34,161 nt of DNA, from NCBI GenBank assembly GCA_012729765.1, contig JAAYCM010000081.1:1-34161 (forward strand), read 5' to 3'. The first letter of the stretch is position 1; each line of letters begins with the position of its first letter. Source of the DNA: Chloroflexota bacterium (GTDB lineage Bacteria; Chloroflexota; Anaerolineae; Aggregatilineales; Aggregatilineaceae). Made by a program: the position numbers and the translations under genes. The notes beneath the pieces are model-generated. The model saw only the letters and a program-made list of their open reading frames with translations. It was not told the origin of the DNA and made no database searches. Shown piece by piece: positions 8,391 through 15,232 of the stretch.

Positions 8391-8470
8391 ATTTTATGGA
8401 GCCACTAGCGGGGCGTCAATCGAAATCTTATAAGAAACTATTTAAAACATATAAAATTCGTACTAATTAA
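8391..8470 (-). promoter_or_regulatory. Sigma-70-like promoter with AT-rich upstream element for the GT2 operon
   Basis: On the minus strand TTGACG (8419-8414) and TAAAAT (8396-8391) are separated by exactly 17 bp, each five of six to consensus. Directly upstream, 8420-8470 is almost pure A/T in an otherwise GC-rich region, the position and composition of an UP element. Transcription would start near 8384, leaving a leader of about 225 nt before the GT2 start. Confidence 0.65.
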
Positions 8471-8738
8471 CCAAGCAGAAGCGTTGTCAGGAGAAGACTG
8501 GATGGGTTGAAAAGGGGCAATGCACTGTGGAATTCTCGCCTGTGGAACACCCAATAAGGATTATAGGAGTAAGTGAGTGTACCAGCACGGAATATTTATG
8601 AAAAAAGTGTGAAAAATAGGTGGCCTGGAAACTGGATAGCAGCTTGGGAGATTGGAAGTCGGACGCAACCGCGCAGCGGCGCAGGCGTATAATTCAAAGG
8701 GAGACTATGGTCCCGGCTCTGGCCGGAAGGGGAGTACT
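8471..8738. other. Intergenic stretch between the divergent GT2 operon and the small membrane protein gene
   Basis: No gene is seen. A TATAAT at 8688-8693, 45 nt before the ATG of the next gene, is a plausible -10 box, but the hexamer 17 bp upstream (GCAACC) is a poor -35. TGTGGAA occurs twice, at 8526 and 8541, 15 bp apart. Base composition is lower in GC than the genes, as expected for non-coding DNA. Confidence 0.4.
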
Positions 8739-9131
8739 ATGGCGCGTGCATCAACGTTTCTGCTGCATCTGGCGGCGACCTTCTTTATCTGGGCATCGTT
8801 TTTTGTCGTGCAGATGCCGCTGCAAGACAGCGGCATGGTCGATTTTCTGGCGATGGTTGCGTTTGGCTCGACTGTGGCACTGTGGCTGGTGTGGGCGTTC
8901 AACAGCTATGGCAGCCAGCCCCAGCCGCAGGCCGAGAGCGAGAAGCAGAAGCGCGGCCCGGTCGAGCATGATGCCCGGCTGGCGACGCTGCTGGAGCTGC
9001 TGAGCGACGAGGAACGACTCGCGCTCAAGGAGCGGCTGCTGGACGATCTGCGGGCCGACGGTGAGGCCGTGTCTTTGGCCGATCTGCTTGAGGCGCAGGA
9101 CGAGCGATCGCGGCGGCGTTTCCGGTCGTGA
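8739..9131 (+). CDS. Small two-helix membrane protein, function unknown
   Basis: The protein has 130 residues from the ATG at 8739, which is preceded at good spacing by GGAAGGGGAG. An upstream in-frame ATG would add 29 polar residues and lacks a good site. Helices are at about 5-25 and 33-54. A charged cytoplasmic tail follows, with a predicted helical stretch LLSDEERLALKERLLDDL (87-104) and an Arg-rich end. The tail's Glu/Leu/Lys spacing could support helix pairing with a partner. No family was recognised. It is followed 90 bp later by the aldolase gene on the same strand; co-transcription is possible but not shown. Confidence 0.65.
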   Translation: MARASTFLLHLAATFFIWASFFVVQMPLQDSGMVDFLAMVAFGSTVALWLVWAFNSYGSQPQPQAESEKQKRGPVEHDARLATLLELLSDEERLALKERLLDDLRADGEAVSLADLLEAQDERSRRRFRS

Positions 9132-9221
9132 AGTGTCGCACAGATGGTTGCGCAGGTCGGGCGGGTGTGGTCCAATTGCAGGCGCGTAGATCGATTCCTG
9201 TTTGAATTAAGGAGCACACGA

Positions 9222-10172
9222 ATGATTGTTACGACTGATGCCCTGTTCCGGCTCGCTTATGGCAAGTATGCGGTTGGGGCGTACAACATCAACAACATGG
9301 AACAAGCCCTCGGCCTGTTCAAGGGACATATCGAGGCGCAGGCCCCGTTCATCATCCAGATTTCGAAGGGCGCGCGCAAGTACGCCGGTATCCCGATGAT
9401 CGAAGCCATCATCCGCGCTGCCGAGCAGATGTACCCGGACGCTATCTATGCCGTGCATCTCGATCATGGCGACGAGGAAACCTGCTACTCGTGCATCGAC
9501 TCCGGCTTCTACTCGTCGGTGATGATCGATGCGTCGCATCACCCCTTCGAGGAAAACGTGGCGATCACCCGCCGCGTGGTCCAGCGCGCACACGCCAACG
9601 GCCTGTCGGTCGAGGCGGAGCTGGGGATGCTGGGCGGCGTCGAGGAAGATATCGCCGTAGACGAAAAGCACGCCATGCTGACCGATCCCGACGAAGCGCA
9701 ACGCTTTGTCGAGGAAACCGGCTGCGACAGCCTGGCGGTTGCGATCGGCACGAGTCACGGCGCCTATAAGTTCAAGGGCCAGCAGTCGCTCCACTTCGAC
9801 CGGATCGAAGCGATCCAGGCGCTACTGCCGAACTATCCGCTGGTGATGCACGGCTCCAGTTCGGTGCCCCAGTCGGAAGTCGAGCGGATCAATGCGGCGG
9901 GCGGCGCGCTCGACCCCTCGGCGCGTGGCGTGAACGAGGACGAATTCCAGCGTGCGGCTCGGCTCGGTGTGACGAAGGTCAACATCGACACCGACGGGCG
10001 CCTGGTCTGGACGCGCGTGCACCGCGAGTACTTCCGCGACAAGCCGCAGGAATTCGACTTCCGCAAGCCAGGCACGGTGTTTGTAGACGAATACGCCAAG
10101 TTCATCGTCCACAAGTCGGAGAAGCTCGGCTCGGCAGGGAAGCTCTCAGAAGTGCGCAGCGCGCTGGGCTAG
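9222..10172 (+). CDS. fba: Class II fructose-bisphosphate aldolase
   Basis: The protein has 316 residues. The ATG at 9222 has AAGGAG (9209-9214) upstream; an in-frame GTG/ATG extension to 9144 adds 26 residues that do not fit the family. It splits fructose 1,6-bisphosphate into DHAP and glyceraldehyde 3-phosphate (or the reverse) in the cytoplasm using zinc. Visible marks are AVHLDHG (77-83) with the catalytic Asp D81 and zinc ligand H82, EAELG (131-135), GTSHGAYKF (176-184) with H179, VMHGSSSVP (208-216) with H210, and VNIDTDGR (253-260) for phosphate binding. Length and motif order match the class II family. Tagatose-bisphosphate aldolases share this fold, so a related sugar bisphosphate cannot be fully excluded. 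Confidence 0.92.
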   Translation: MIVTTDALFRLAYGKYAVGAYNINNMEQALGLFKGHIEAQAPFIIQISKGARKYAGIPMIEAIIRAAEQMYPDAIYAVHLDHGDEETCYSCIDSGFYSSVMIDASHHPFEENVAITRRVVQRAHANGLSVEAELGMLGGVEEDIAVDEKHAMLTDPDEAQRFVEETGCDSLAVAIGTSHGAYKFKGQQSLHFDRIEAIQALLPNYPLVMHGSSSVPQSEVERINAAGGALDPSARGVNEDEFQRAARLGVTKVNIDTDGRLVWTRVHREYFRDKPQEFDFRKPGTVFVDEYAKFIVHKSEKLGSAGKLSEVRSALG

Positions 10173-10190
10173 GGCGCATTACAATTTTTA

Positions 10191-10302
10191 CCCCCATCCC
10201 CCGACCCTCCCCCTACGCTGTCGCGGAGGGAAGGGGTGAACCGTGACGGTTTTTTAAGTCCCGCCCTCCTTGTGGGGGAGGGATTTAGGGAGGGGGCAGG
10301 CG
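10191..10302. repeat. C-tract/G-tract intergenic element with internal inverted repeats
   Basis: Runs such as CCCCCATCCCCCGACCCTCC are followed by GGAGGGAAGGGG, and after the terminator CCCTCC-TTGTGGG-GGAGGG and TTAGGGAGGGGG. The outer and inner tracts can pair into an imperfect cruciform. It looks like a dispersed non-coding repeat of the kind found between genes, but only one copy is present in this window. Confidence 0.45.
10239..10255 (+). terminator. Short intrinsic terminator after fba
   Basis: AACCG-TGA-CGGTT followed by a T-run to 10255. The stem is only 5 bp, but the hairpin plus T-tract layout and the place 67 nt after the fba stop fit an intrinsic terminator. Confidence 0.5.
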
Positions 10303-10320
10303 GGCAGAATCACAACAAGC

Positions 10321-10342
10321 GGGGCGTATGTCGATACGCCCC
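10321..10342. terminator. Perfect hairpin downstream of the FHA-wHTH gene
   Basis: GGGGCGTAT (10321-10329) pairs perfectly with ATACGCCCC (10334-10342) around GTCG. It lies 28 bp past the stop of the minus-strand FHA gene and also follows fba on the plus strand, so it may stop both. The T-tract is weak on each side. Confidence 0.5.
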
Positions 10343-10369
10343 GGATTATTTCATGGCTGAGGGTGAAGT

Positions 10370-11041
10370 TTACTCCGTGGAAGGATTGTCCAGCCGGAAG
10401 CCGTGCCCGCGCACCGTGACGATATACTGGTGCTCCGGATCGACCTCGGCCAGGCGATCGCGCAGGCGGCGGACCAGCGCGTCGATCGCCTGCTCGCTGA
10501 CGCCCTCGCCGATGGCTTCTGGCCAGACCGATTCGACCACCTCGTCGCGCGTGCGGACTGCGCCGGTGCTGTCGTAGAGCAGCTCCAGCAGGCGATACTG
10601 GGGCAGGCTGAGCGGCGGATCGACCTCGACGCCCCGGATAAAGACGCGCCGCGAGTCGCGGTTGAGCTGGAGACGCCCGGTGCGGCCCGGCAGATCCTCG
10701 ATGAACAGCGGTGCGGTGGCCTCGGAGCCGACAAATGTCAACTTGACGGCCATGGCGATCTGGATTTCGTCGCCATCGCGCAGGGAAACGGTGGTCGCCT
10801 TGACCTGCTTGCCGTTCAACCAGGTACCGTTCTTGCTGTCCAGGTCTTCGAGATAGTATCCGCCATCCGCGCCGCGAAAGATGCGGATATGCTCGCGCGA
10901 AACCTGGCGCTCCGGCAGGACCAGATCGCATTCACCGCCGCGCCCGATCACCAGCTCATTCTCATGAATGGTCCAGCGCTGGCCTGCCTTTTCCCCCTCG
11001 TGAATAATCAGGACGGGTTTGTCTGCTGCTGCATCTGACAT
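10370..11041 (-). CDS. FHA domain - OmpR-type winged-helix DNA-binding protein
   Basis: The protein has 223 residues; the ATG at 11041 has AAGGA about 10 nt upstream. Residues about 10-105 are an FHA domain with the phosphothreonine-binding set: VIGRGGECDLVL (G33-R34), RQVSREHIRIF (S49, H51) and SKNGTWLNG (69-77). Residues about 121-217 are a Trans_reg_C/OmpR-PhoB winged helix: LSLPQYRLLELLY, RDEVVESVWP, a recognition helix AIDALVRRLRDRL and the wing TVRGHGFRL. There is no receiver domain. The protein should bind DNA and a phosphothreonine peptide at once. It lies back to back with a Ser/Thr kinase, 130 bp apart. Mycobacterial EmbR, controlled by PknH, combines the same two domain types in the opposite order with a BTAD between. 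Regulation by the neighbouring kinase is inference. Confidence 0.85.
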   Translation of the reverse strand: MSDAAADKPVLIIHEGEKAGQRWTIHENELVIGRGGECDLVLPERQVSREHIRIFRGADGGYYLEDLDSKNGTWLNGKQVKATTVSLRDGDEIQIAMAVKLTFVGSEATAPLFIEDLPGRTGRLQLNRDSRRVFIRGVEVDPPLSLPQYRLLELLYDSTGAVRTRDEVVESVWPEAIGEGVSEQAIDALVRRLRDRLAEVDPEHQYIVTVRGHGFRLDNPSTE

Positions 11042-11054
11042 GGCTCAGTTTTCC

Positions 11055-11083
11055 TTGACAAATTGCTGCGGTCAGGCTATGTT
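11055..11083 (+). promoter_or_regulatory. Promoter for the Ser/Thr kinase
   Basis: A perfect TTGACA (11055-11060), a 17-bp spacer and TATGTT (11078-11083, four of six) point towards the kinase. Transcription would begin near 11090, giving a leader of about 80 nt. It overlaps the start region of the divergent FHA-wHTH gene, so binding of that protein here could control both. Confidence 0.55.
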
Positions 11084-11171
11084 GAGCGCATCTAGAGCCG
11101 GGTAGCTCAGTTGAAGACCGCTGTGGCAGTTTCCTGAATATATTAATCCGTATTGGAGTATAGCGAAACTG

Positions 11172-12191
11172 ATGATTCGCCTCAAGCCCGGCGATACTCT
11201 GCGCGAGCGCTATCAGATCGTGGAGATCATCGGCCAGGGCGGGATGGGTTGCATCTACAAGGCCGCCGATCTGCGCCTGGAAGGGCGTTTCACCGCGATC
11301 AAAGAGATTTATCCCAATCCCCACGACACACCGGATGGGCTGGAACAGGACCGCCGCCAGTTTCAGCGCGAGGCGAGCATCCTGGCGCGGCTCGATCATC
11401 CCAACCTGCCGAAAGTCTCCGATTTCTTCTCCGACGACGAGCGCGATTTCCTGGTGATGGATTTTGTGCCAGGTTACGATTTGAGGCAAGCCATCGACCA
11501 GGCGATCCGGCGCGGCCAGTTCATCTCCGAAGCCGAGGTATTGGGCTGGGCCGACCAACTGATTCACGCGCTGCACTATCTGCACACCCAGCAGCCGCCG
11601 GTCCTGCACCGCGACATCAAGCCAGCCAATATCAAGCTGACGCCGGGCGGCGTGATCAAGCTGGTGGATTTCGGGCTGGTCAAGCTGCTGTCGTCGGACG
11701 AGAGCCGCACGATCACGGTGGCCCAGGGGCGGGGCACGGCGTTTTATACCCCGCTGGAGCAGTACGGCGGCGATATGGGCCATACCGACGTGCGCACCGA
11801 CCTGTATACGCTTGGCGCGACGCTCTACCACCTGCTAACCAATACCCCGCCGGTCGAGGCCCGCCAGCGCTTTCTGACGCCGCGCGCGCTGCGCGACCCG
11901 CGCGATATCAACCCGGCCATCAGCGACCGGACGGCGCGCGCCGTGCTGTGGGCGATGTCGATGCATCCCGACGACCGCCCGCCCGACGTGCTGACCTTTC
12001 ACAACGCGCTGTTCGGCGACGGCACGCTGCCCCCGCGCGGGATGGCTGCCGGGCTGCGCCGGGCCGATCTGCGCGCGCAGAGCACCCAGCGCGACCCGAT
12101 GCTGGCCCAGGGAAACGTCGCGCTGGCGTTCCTGGCGGCGGCGCTGCTCGTCGCGGCGCTGCTGGTCACGCTCTACTCGCCGGTGTTCTGA
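11172..12191 (+). CDS. PknB-type Ser/Thr protein kinase with a C-terminal membrane anchor
   Basis: The protein has 339 residues. A full Hanks kinase domain is visible: glycine loop IGQGGMGCIYK (20-30), K44 in TAIKEIY, E67 of the C-helix, HRDIKPAN (146-153) and DFG (166-168). The activation segment GTAFYTPLEQYG replaces the usual GTPGYxAPEQ, with a Thr-rich stretch before it (SRTITVAQGRGT). D210 in VRTDLYTLGATLYHLL is the conserved F-helix Asp. All catalytic residues are present, so it should be active. A helix at about 315-334 is followed by five residues, so there is no sensor domain outside the cell. GGAG lies about 14 nt before the ATG, a long spacing. Its stop lies 5 nt from that of the convergent GH3-like gene. 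The natural partner is the divergent FHA protein. Confidence 0.9.
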   Translation: MIRLKPGDTLRERYQIVEIIGQGGMGCIYKAADLRLEGRFTAIKEIYPNPHDTPDGLEQDRRQFQREASILARLDHPNLPKVSDFFSDDERDFLVMDFVPGYDLRQAIDQAIRRGQFISEAEVLGWADQLIHALHYLHTQQPPVLHRDIKPANIKLTPGGVIKLVDFGLVKLLSSDESRTITVAQGRGTAFYTPLEQYGGDMGHTDVRTDLYTLGATLYHLLTNTPPVEARQRFLTPRALRDPRDINPAISDRTARAVLWAMSMHPDDRPPDVLTFHNALFGDGTLPPRGMAAGLRRADLRAQSTQRDPMLAQGNVALAFLAAALLVAALLVTLYSPVF

Positions 12192-12196
12192 GCGCC

Positions 12197-15100
12197 TCAG
12201 CGCCAGCGGTAGAGCCGCAGCGTCCACCACGCATAGATCAACCCGACCAGCCCGGCACTGACGGTCGTGATCACCGGGGCGAGATCGTCCAGCAGGGTGT
12301 GAACCTGTTCCACGCCGGGACCGTTGAGTCCGTAATAGGTGTAGCCGACCAGCCCGGCGACGATGCTGCCCAGCACGACCCGGATGCCACCGTCCACGGT
12401 GAGCGTGGTCGAGAAGCCCGCCGAAAACCCCAGCCCGCTCAGCAGGCTCAGCGCGAACAGCGACAGAACCAGATCATTAACCGTCACACGGCGAGGGGAA
12501 TGGTCTGCGTCTGCCGCTCCCGGCGTTCCGGCGGGCAGCCCACCGGGCGGGGTGGCCGGCACGGCGTCTCCGGCAGGTGCGCCGCTTGCTCCGGCGCTGG
12601 TCGGCGCCAGCGCGATGGTGGTTGGCGTTGTCGTCCGGGCAGGATCGGCGGTGCCGCCGGCCTCGCTCGTTCCGGGCGTGCCGCTGCCTGACAGGGCAGG
12701 TGGCTCTGCCTCTTCGACCGCGATCACCTGAAAGGTCGTGGAGCGCGTCGCCTCGCCGACTGAGGCCGTGATCAGGATCCGCCCGGTGCGGCTAGGGGTG
12801 AAGCTGGTGCGCGCGATCCCGTTTTCGGTGGTGCCGAGCTGGCGCGCCTGCGCGTTCTCGCTGGTCGCCAGCACGAACTCGACCGAGGTGTTATCCGGGA
12901 CCGGGCTGCCGTTGCGGTCCAGGATCGGCTCGGTGCGCAGGATCAGGCGGCTGCCGAGCGGGACCATCAGCGGGTCGGACGCGCGCGCGGGCGAGATCGA
13001 ACGGCCCGCCAGCGATTCGGGCACGATCTGGATCGTCTGGTTGGGGGCGGGCGAGGTCGCTTCGTCCAGGTTGTAGCCCGCCGCCGGCAGGCTGATCGGC
13101 AACGCGCCGGGATAGCTGCTCTCCTGAAAGAGCGCCCGTGCGGCGGCATCGACATAGGGCGGGATGGCGCTGTAGAGGCCGAAATAGGCGGCGAACTTGC
13201 TGATCTCGGTGGACGAGAGATAGGTCGGCGCGCCGAACGCGAAGGCGATCAGGTTCGAGCGCTCGACCACCTCGGTTTCGCGGTCGAGAAAGCTGCGGAT
13301 CACGCCCGATGACGCGACATCCGGCGAGATGTCGAGCATGGCGAAGATCACCCAATCGACCGCCCGCAGCGCCTCACCGATGCGCTGGTTGGTCTTGAAG
13401 GTGCTGTCCGAGGCGGTCCCCTCGAAGCTGCCGTGCAGATAGGTGTCGAGCTGGGCGAACGAGAAGCTGGTGACCTGTTCCGGGCGGAGCTGCGCCCCGG
13501 CATAGGGGCCATACAGCCGCTCGATGGCGACTTCCAGCGCGTTCACGCTCAGGGTCGAATAGGCGGCGCAGAAGGAGCACTGCTGCACCAACCGTACATC
13601 GGTAAAGATCACGATATTGTCGTCGCGGGCGGGCACGGTGGACAGGCTCTCGCGGCGCGGCGCGATCAGCGTCACGCTGTCCTGTGCGATGCGGTGCAGC
13701 TCGGCGGTGGCCCGGCCCACCTCGTCAATCGTGCCGGGCGGGGTCAGGACATTTTCGAGCGACAGGTCGCCGTCGTAGAGGCTGAGCTTGAGGCGCAGAA
13801 GCCGCGAGAGCGACTGATCGACGCGGATGCGGAAGACCGGATCGTTCTGGTAGCGCTCGGCGAAAAACCGAATCACGTCGATCACGTTGGCAAGCTGATC
13901 GGCATTGGGCTGGGGGCCGAAGTGGTCCAGGTAGAGCAGATCATTGCCGGCCAGGAACGCCTCGCGCGCGATCTGCCGGTGGGGGAAGGGGCTGACATTG
14001 TAGTAGCGGCGGATGGCGCGCGTGCCGAGCGGGCTGCTGATCATCACGCCGCGTGTGCGCCAGCTCCGGATCGCGGACTGGTTCAGGAGATCGCCGGCGG
14101 CCTGCTCGTCCACGCAGACCGGGCGCGTGATCGAGCGCAGGTTGCGGCCCTGGTAGCGCATATTGGCGCACTGCAAGCCATCGGCGCGGGCAGGCGTGTT
14201 GCCGGCCCTGCCCGTCACGGCGAAGTAGGGAACCAGATCGATCTGGCTCAGCTCTTCGACGGTACGCGGCACGACCGGGATTTCGATCTCCGGGTGGGTG
14301 TCGGCAAAGCCGAGGCCGGGGAAGTGCTGCGCGATCACGGCGATGCGGCTGTCGCTGCCCTGATGCACGCCGGTGATATACGCCTGGCCCATCTCGCCCA
14401 CCCAATAGGGCTGGCCGCCGAACGCGCCGACGCCGAGATCGAAGGTGCGCTCGCCCTGCGGCTGCTGGAGCACGTCCAGGGCCGGGCCGAGCAGCATATT
14501 GATACCCATGATGCTTAGCTCGCGGCCCGTTATCACGCCGACCTGCTGCGCGTAGGCGGGATTCCAGGTTGCGCCGAGGGCCATCGGGCTGGGCAGGGGC
14601 GTGGTGCCGAGCGCGATCTCGGTGCCGGGCTGGCCGTTGCCAGCGTGTTCGGTTGCGATAAACAGCGGCACGAACGAGCGCCCCGTGTCCTCACCGTTTT
14701 GGGTGGCGGCGGCGGCGCGATAGGCCATCTCTTGCAGCTCGGTTGTCAGGGATTGGACCAGGCGCGGCGTGTTGATCTGGCCGTTGATGTTGTCGTTTTC
14801 GGCCAGCAGCACCACGCCGCCGAGATTGTACTCGGTGATCAACTGCGTGATGGCCGTTTCTTCACCCAGGTAAGCGCCCTCGAACGTGACGAGCATCAAC
14901 TGGCCGACGCGCTCTTCGGGCGTGAGCGAGGCCAGGATGCGGCTGATCATGGGTTCATAGGGGTCGGGCGCGTCTGCTGGTGGCTGGGCGTGCGTCAGCG
15001 TGGGGGCGCTGGCGGACAGCAGCGCGCCGATCAACAGCAGGATGATTCCGGAGCGCAGCGGCGACCGTGATCCGCTGCGCCTGTGCTTGCCTCTCAGCAT
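12197..15100 (-). CDS. Secreted/membrane GH3-like protein lacking the catalytic Asp, with Ig-like domain and C-terminal helices
   Basis: The protein has 967 residues. A signal sequence (18-38) leads into a GH3 N-terminal barrel of the NagZ type: TPEERVGQLMLVTFEG (60-75), YNLGGVVLLAEN, PLPSPMALGATWN, LLGPALDVL and IAQHFPGLGFADTH (256-269). The loop dyad D267/H269 corresponds to the DxH acid/base pair of NagZ. The nucleophile segment, SDDL in NagZ, reads ISSPLG (354-359), so the Asp is S356; the KHFPG Lys is Q258. Hydrolysis by the normal mechanism is therefore unlikely. Residues about 560-690 keep a domain that may match the second GH3 domain. A beta domain at about 725-795 resembles invasin-type Ig folds. 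A Thr/Pro/Gly-rich linker is followed by about three membrane helices. The likely role is binding of a wall or surface glycan, which is inference. Confidence 0.75.
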   Translation of the reverse strand: MLRGKHRRSGSRSPLRSGIILLLIGALLSASAPTLTHAQPPADAPDPYEPMISRILASLTPEERVGQLMLVTFEGAYLGEETAITQLITEYNLGGVVLLAENDNINGQINTPRLVQSLTTELQEMAYRAAAATQNGEDTGRSFVPLFIATEHAGNGQPGTEIALGTTPLPSPMALGATWNPAYAQQVGVITGRELSIMGINMLLGPALDVLQQPQGERTFDLGVGAFGGQPYWVGEMGQAYITGVHQGSDSRIAVIAQHFPGLGFADTHPEIEIPVVPRTVEELSQIDLVPYFAVTGRAGNTPARADGLQCANMRYQGRNLRSITRPVCVDEQAAGDLLNQSAIRSWRTRGVMISSPLGTRAIRRYYNVSPFPHRQIAREAFLAGNDLLYLDHFGPQPNADQLANVIDVIRFFAERYQNDPVFRIRVDQSLSRLLRLKLSLYDGDLSLENVLTPPGTIDEVGRATAELHRIAQDSVTLIAPRRESLSTVPARDDNIVIFTDVRLVQQCSFCAAYSTLSVNALEVAIERLYGPYAGAQLRPEQVTSFSFAQLDTYLHGSFEGTASDSTFKTNQRIGEALRAVDWVIFAMLDISPDVASSGVIRSFLDRETEVVERSNLIAFAFGAPTYLSSTEISKFAAYFGLYSAIPPYVDAAARALFQESSYPGALPISLPAAGYNLDEATSPAPNQTIQIVPESLAGRSISPARASDPLMVPLGSRLILRTEPILDRNGSPVPDNTSVEFVLATSENAQARQLGTTENGIARTSFTPSRTGRILITASVGEATRSTTFQVIAVEEAEPPALSGSGTPGTSEAGGTADPARTTTPTTIALAPTSAGASGAPAGDAVPATPPGGLPAGTPGAADADHSPRRVTVNDLVLSLFALSLLSGLGFSAGFSTTLTVDGGIRVVLGSIVAGLVGYTYYGLNGPGVEQVHTLLDDLAPVITTVSAGLVGLIYAWWTLRLYRWR

Positions 15101-15232
15101 AGGCCCGCTTGCAGGGTTGTGGGTGGCGCGACCGGCGCGCCTCGAAAAACGATGCGCTGAGTATACCCGGTCGCCCGGCGGTACGCGACCGCGCGGCAGG
15201 GGCAGCCGTCATGCCGCCCCCGGATTCGCGGA

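Noticed and set aside
8225..8470. Possible 81-residue ORF in the leader region
   Set aside because: It has no ribosome binding site, spans the predicted promoter of the opposite strand and its AT-rich end encodes a Lys/Thr tail of no known type.
11097..11170. A tRNA gene starting at 11097
   Set aside because: Only the acceptor start and D-arm sequence match. No anticodon stem, T-arm (GGTTCGAAT-like) or closing acceptor strand follows.
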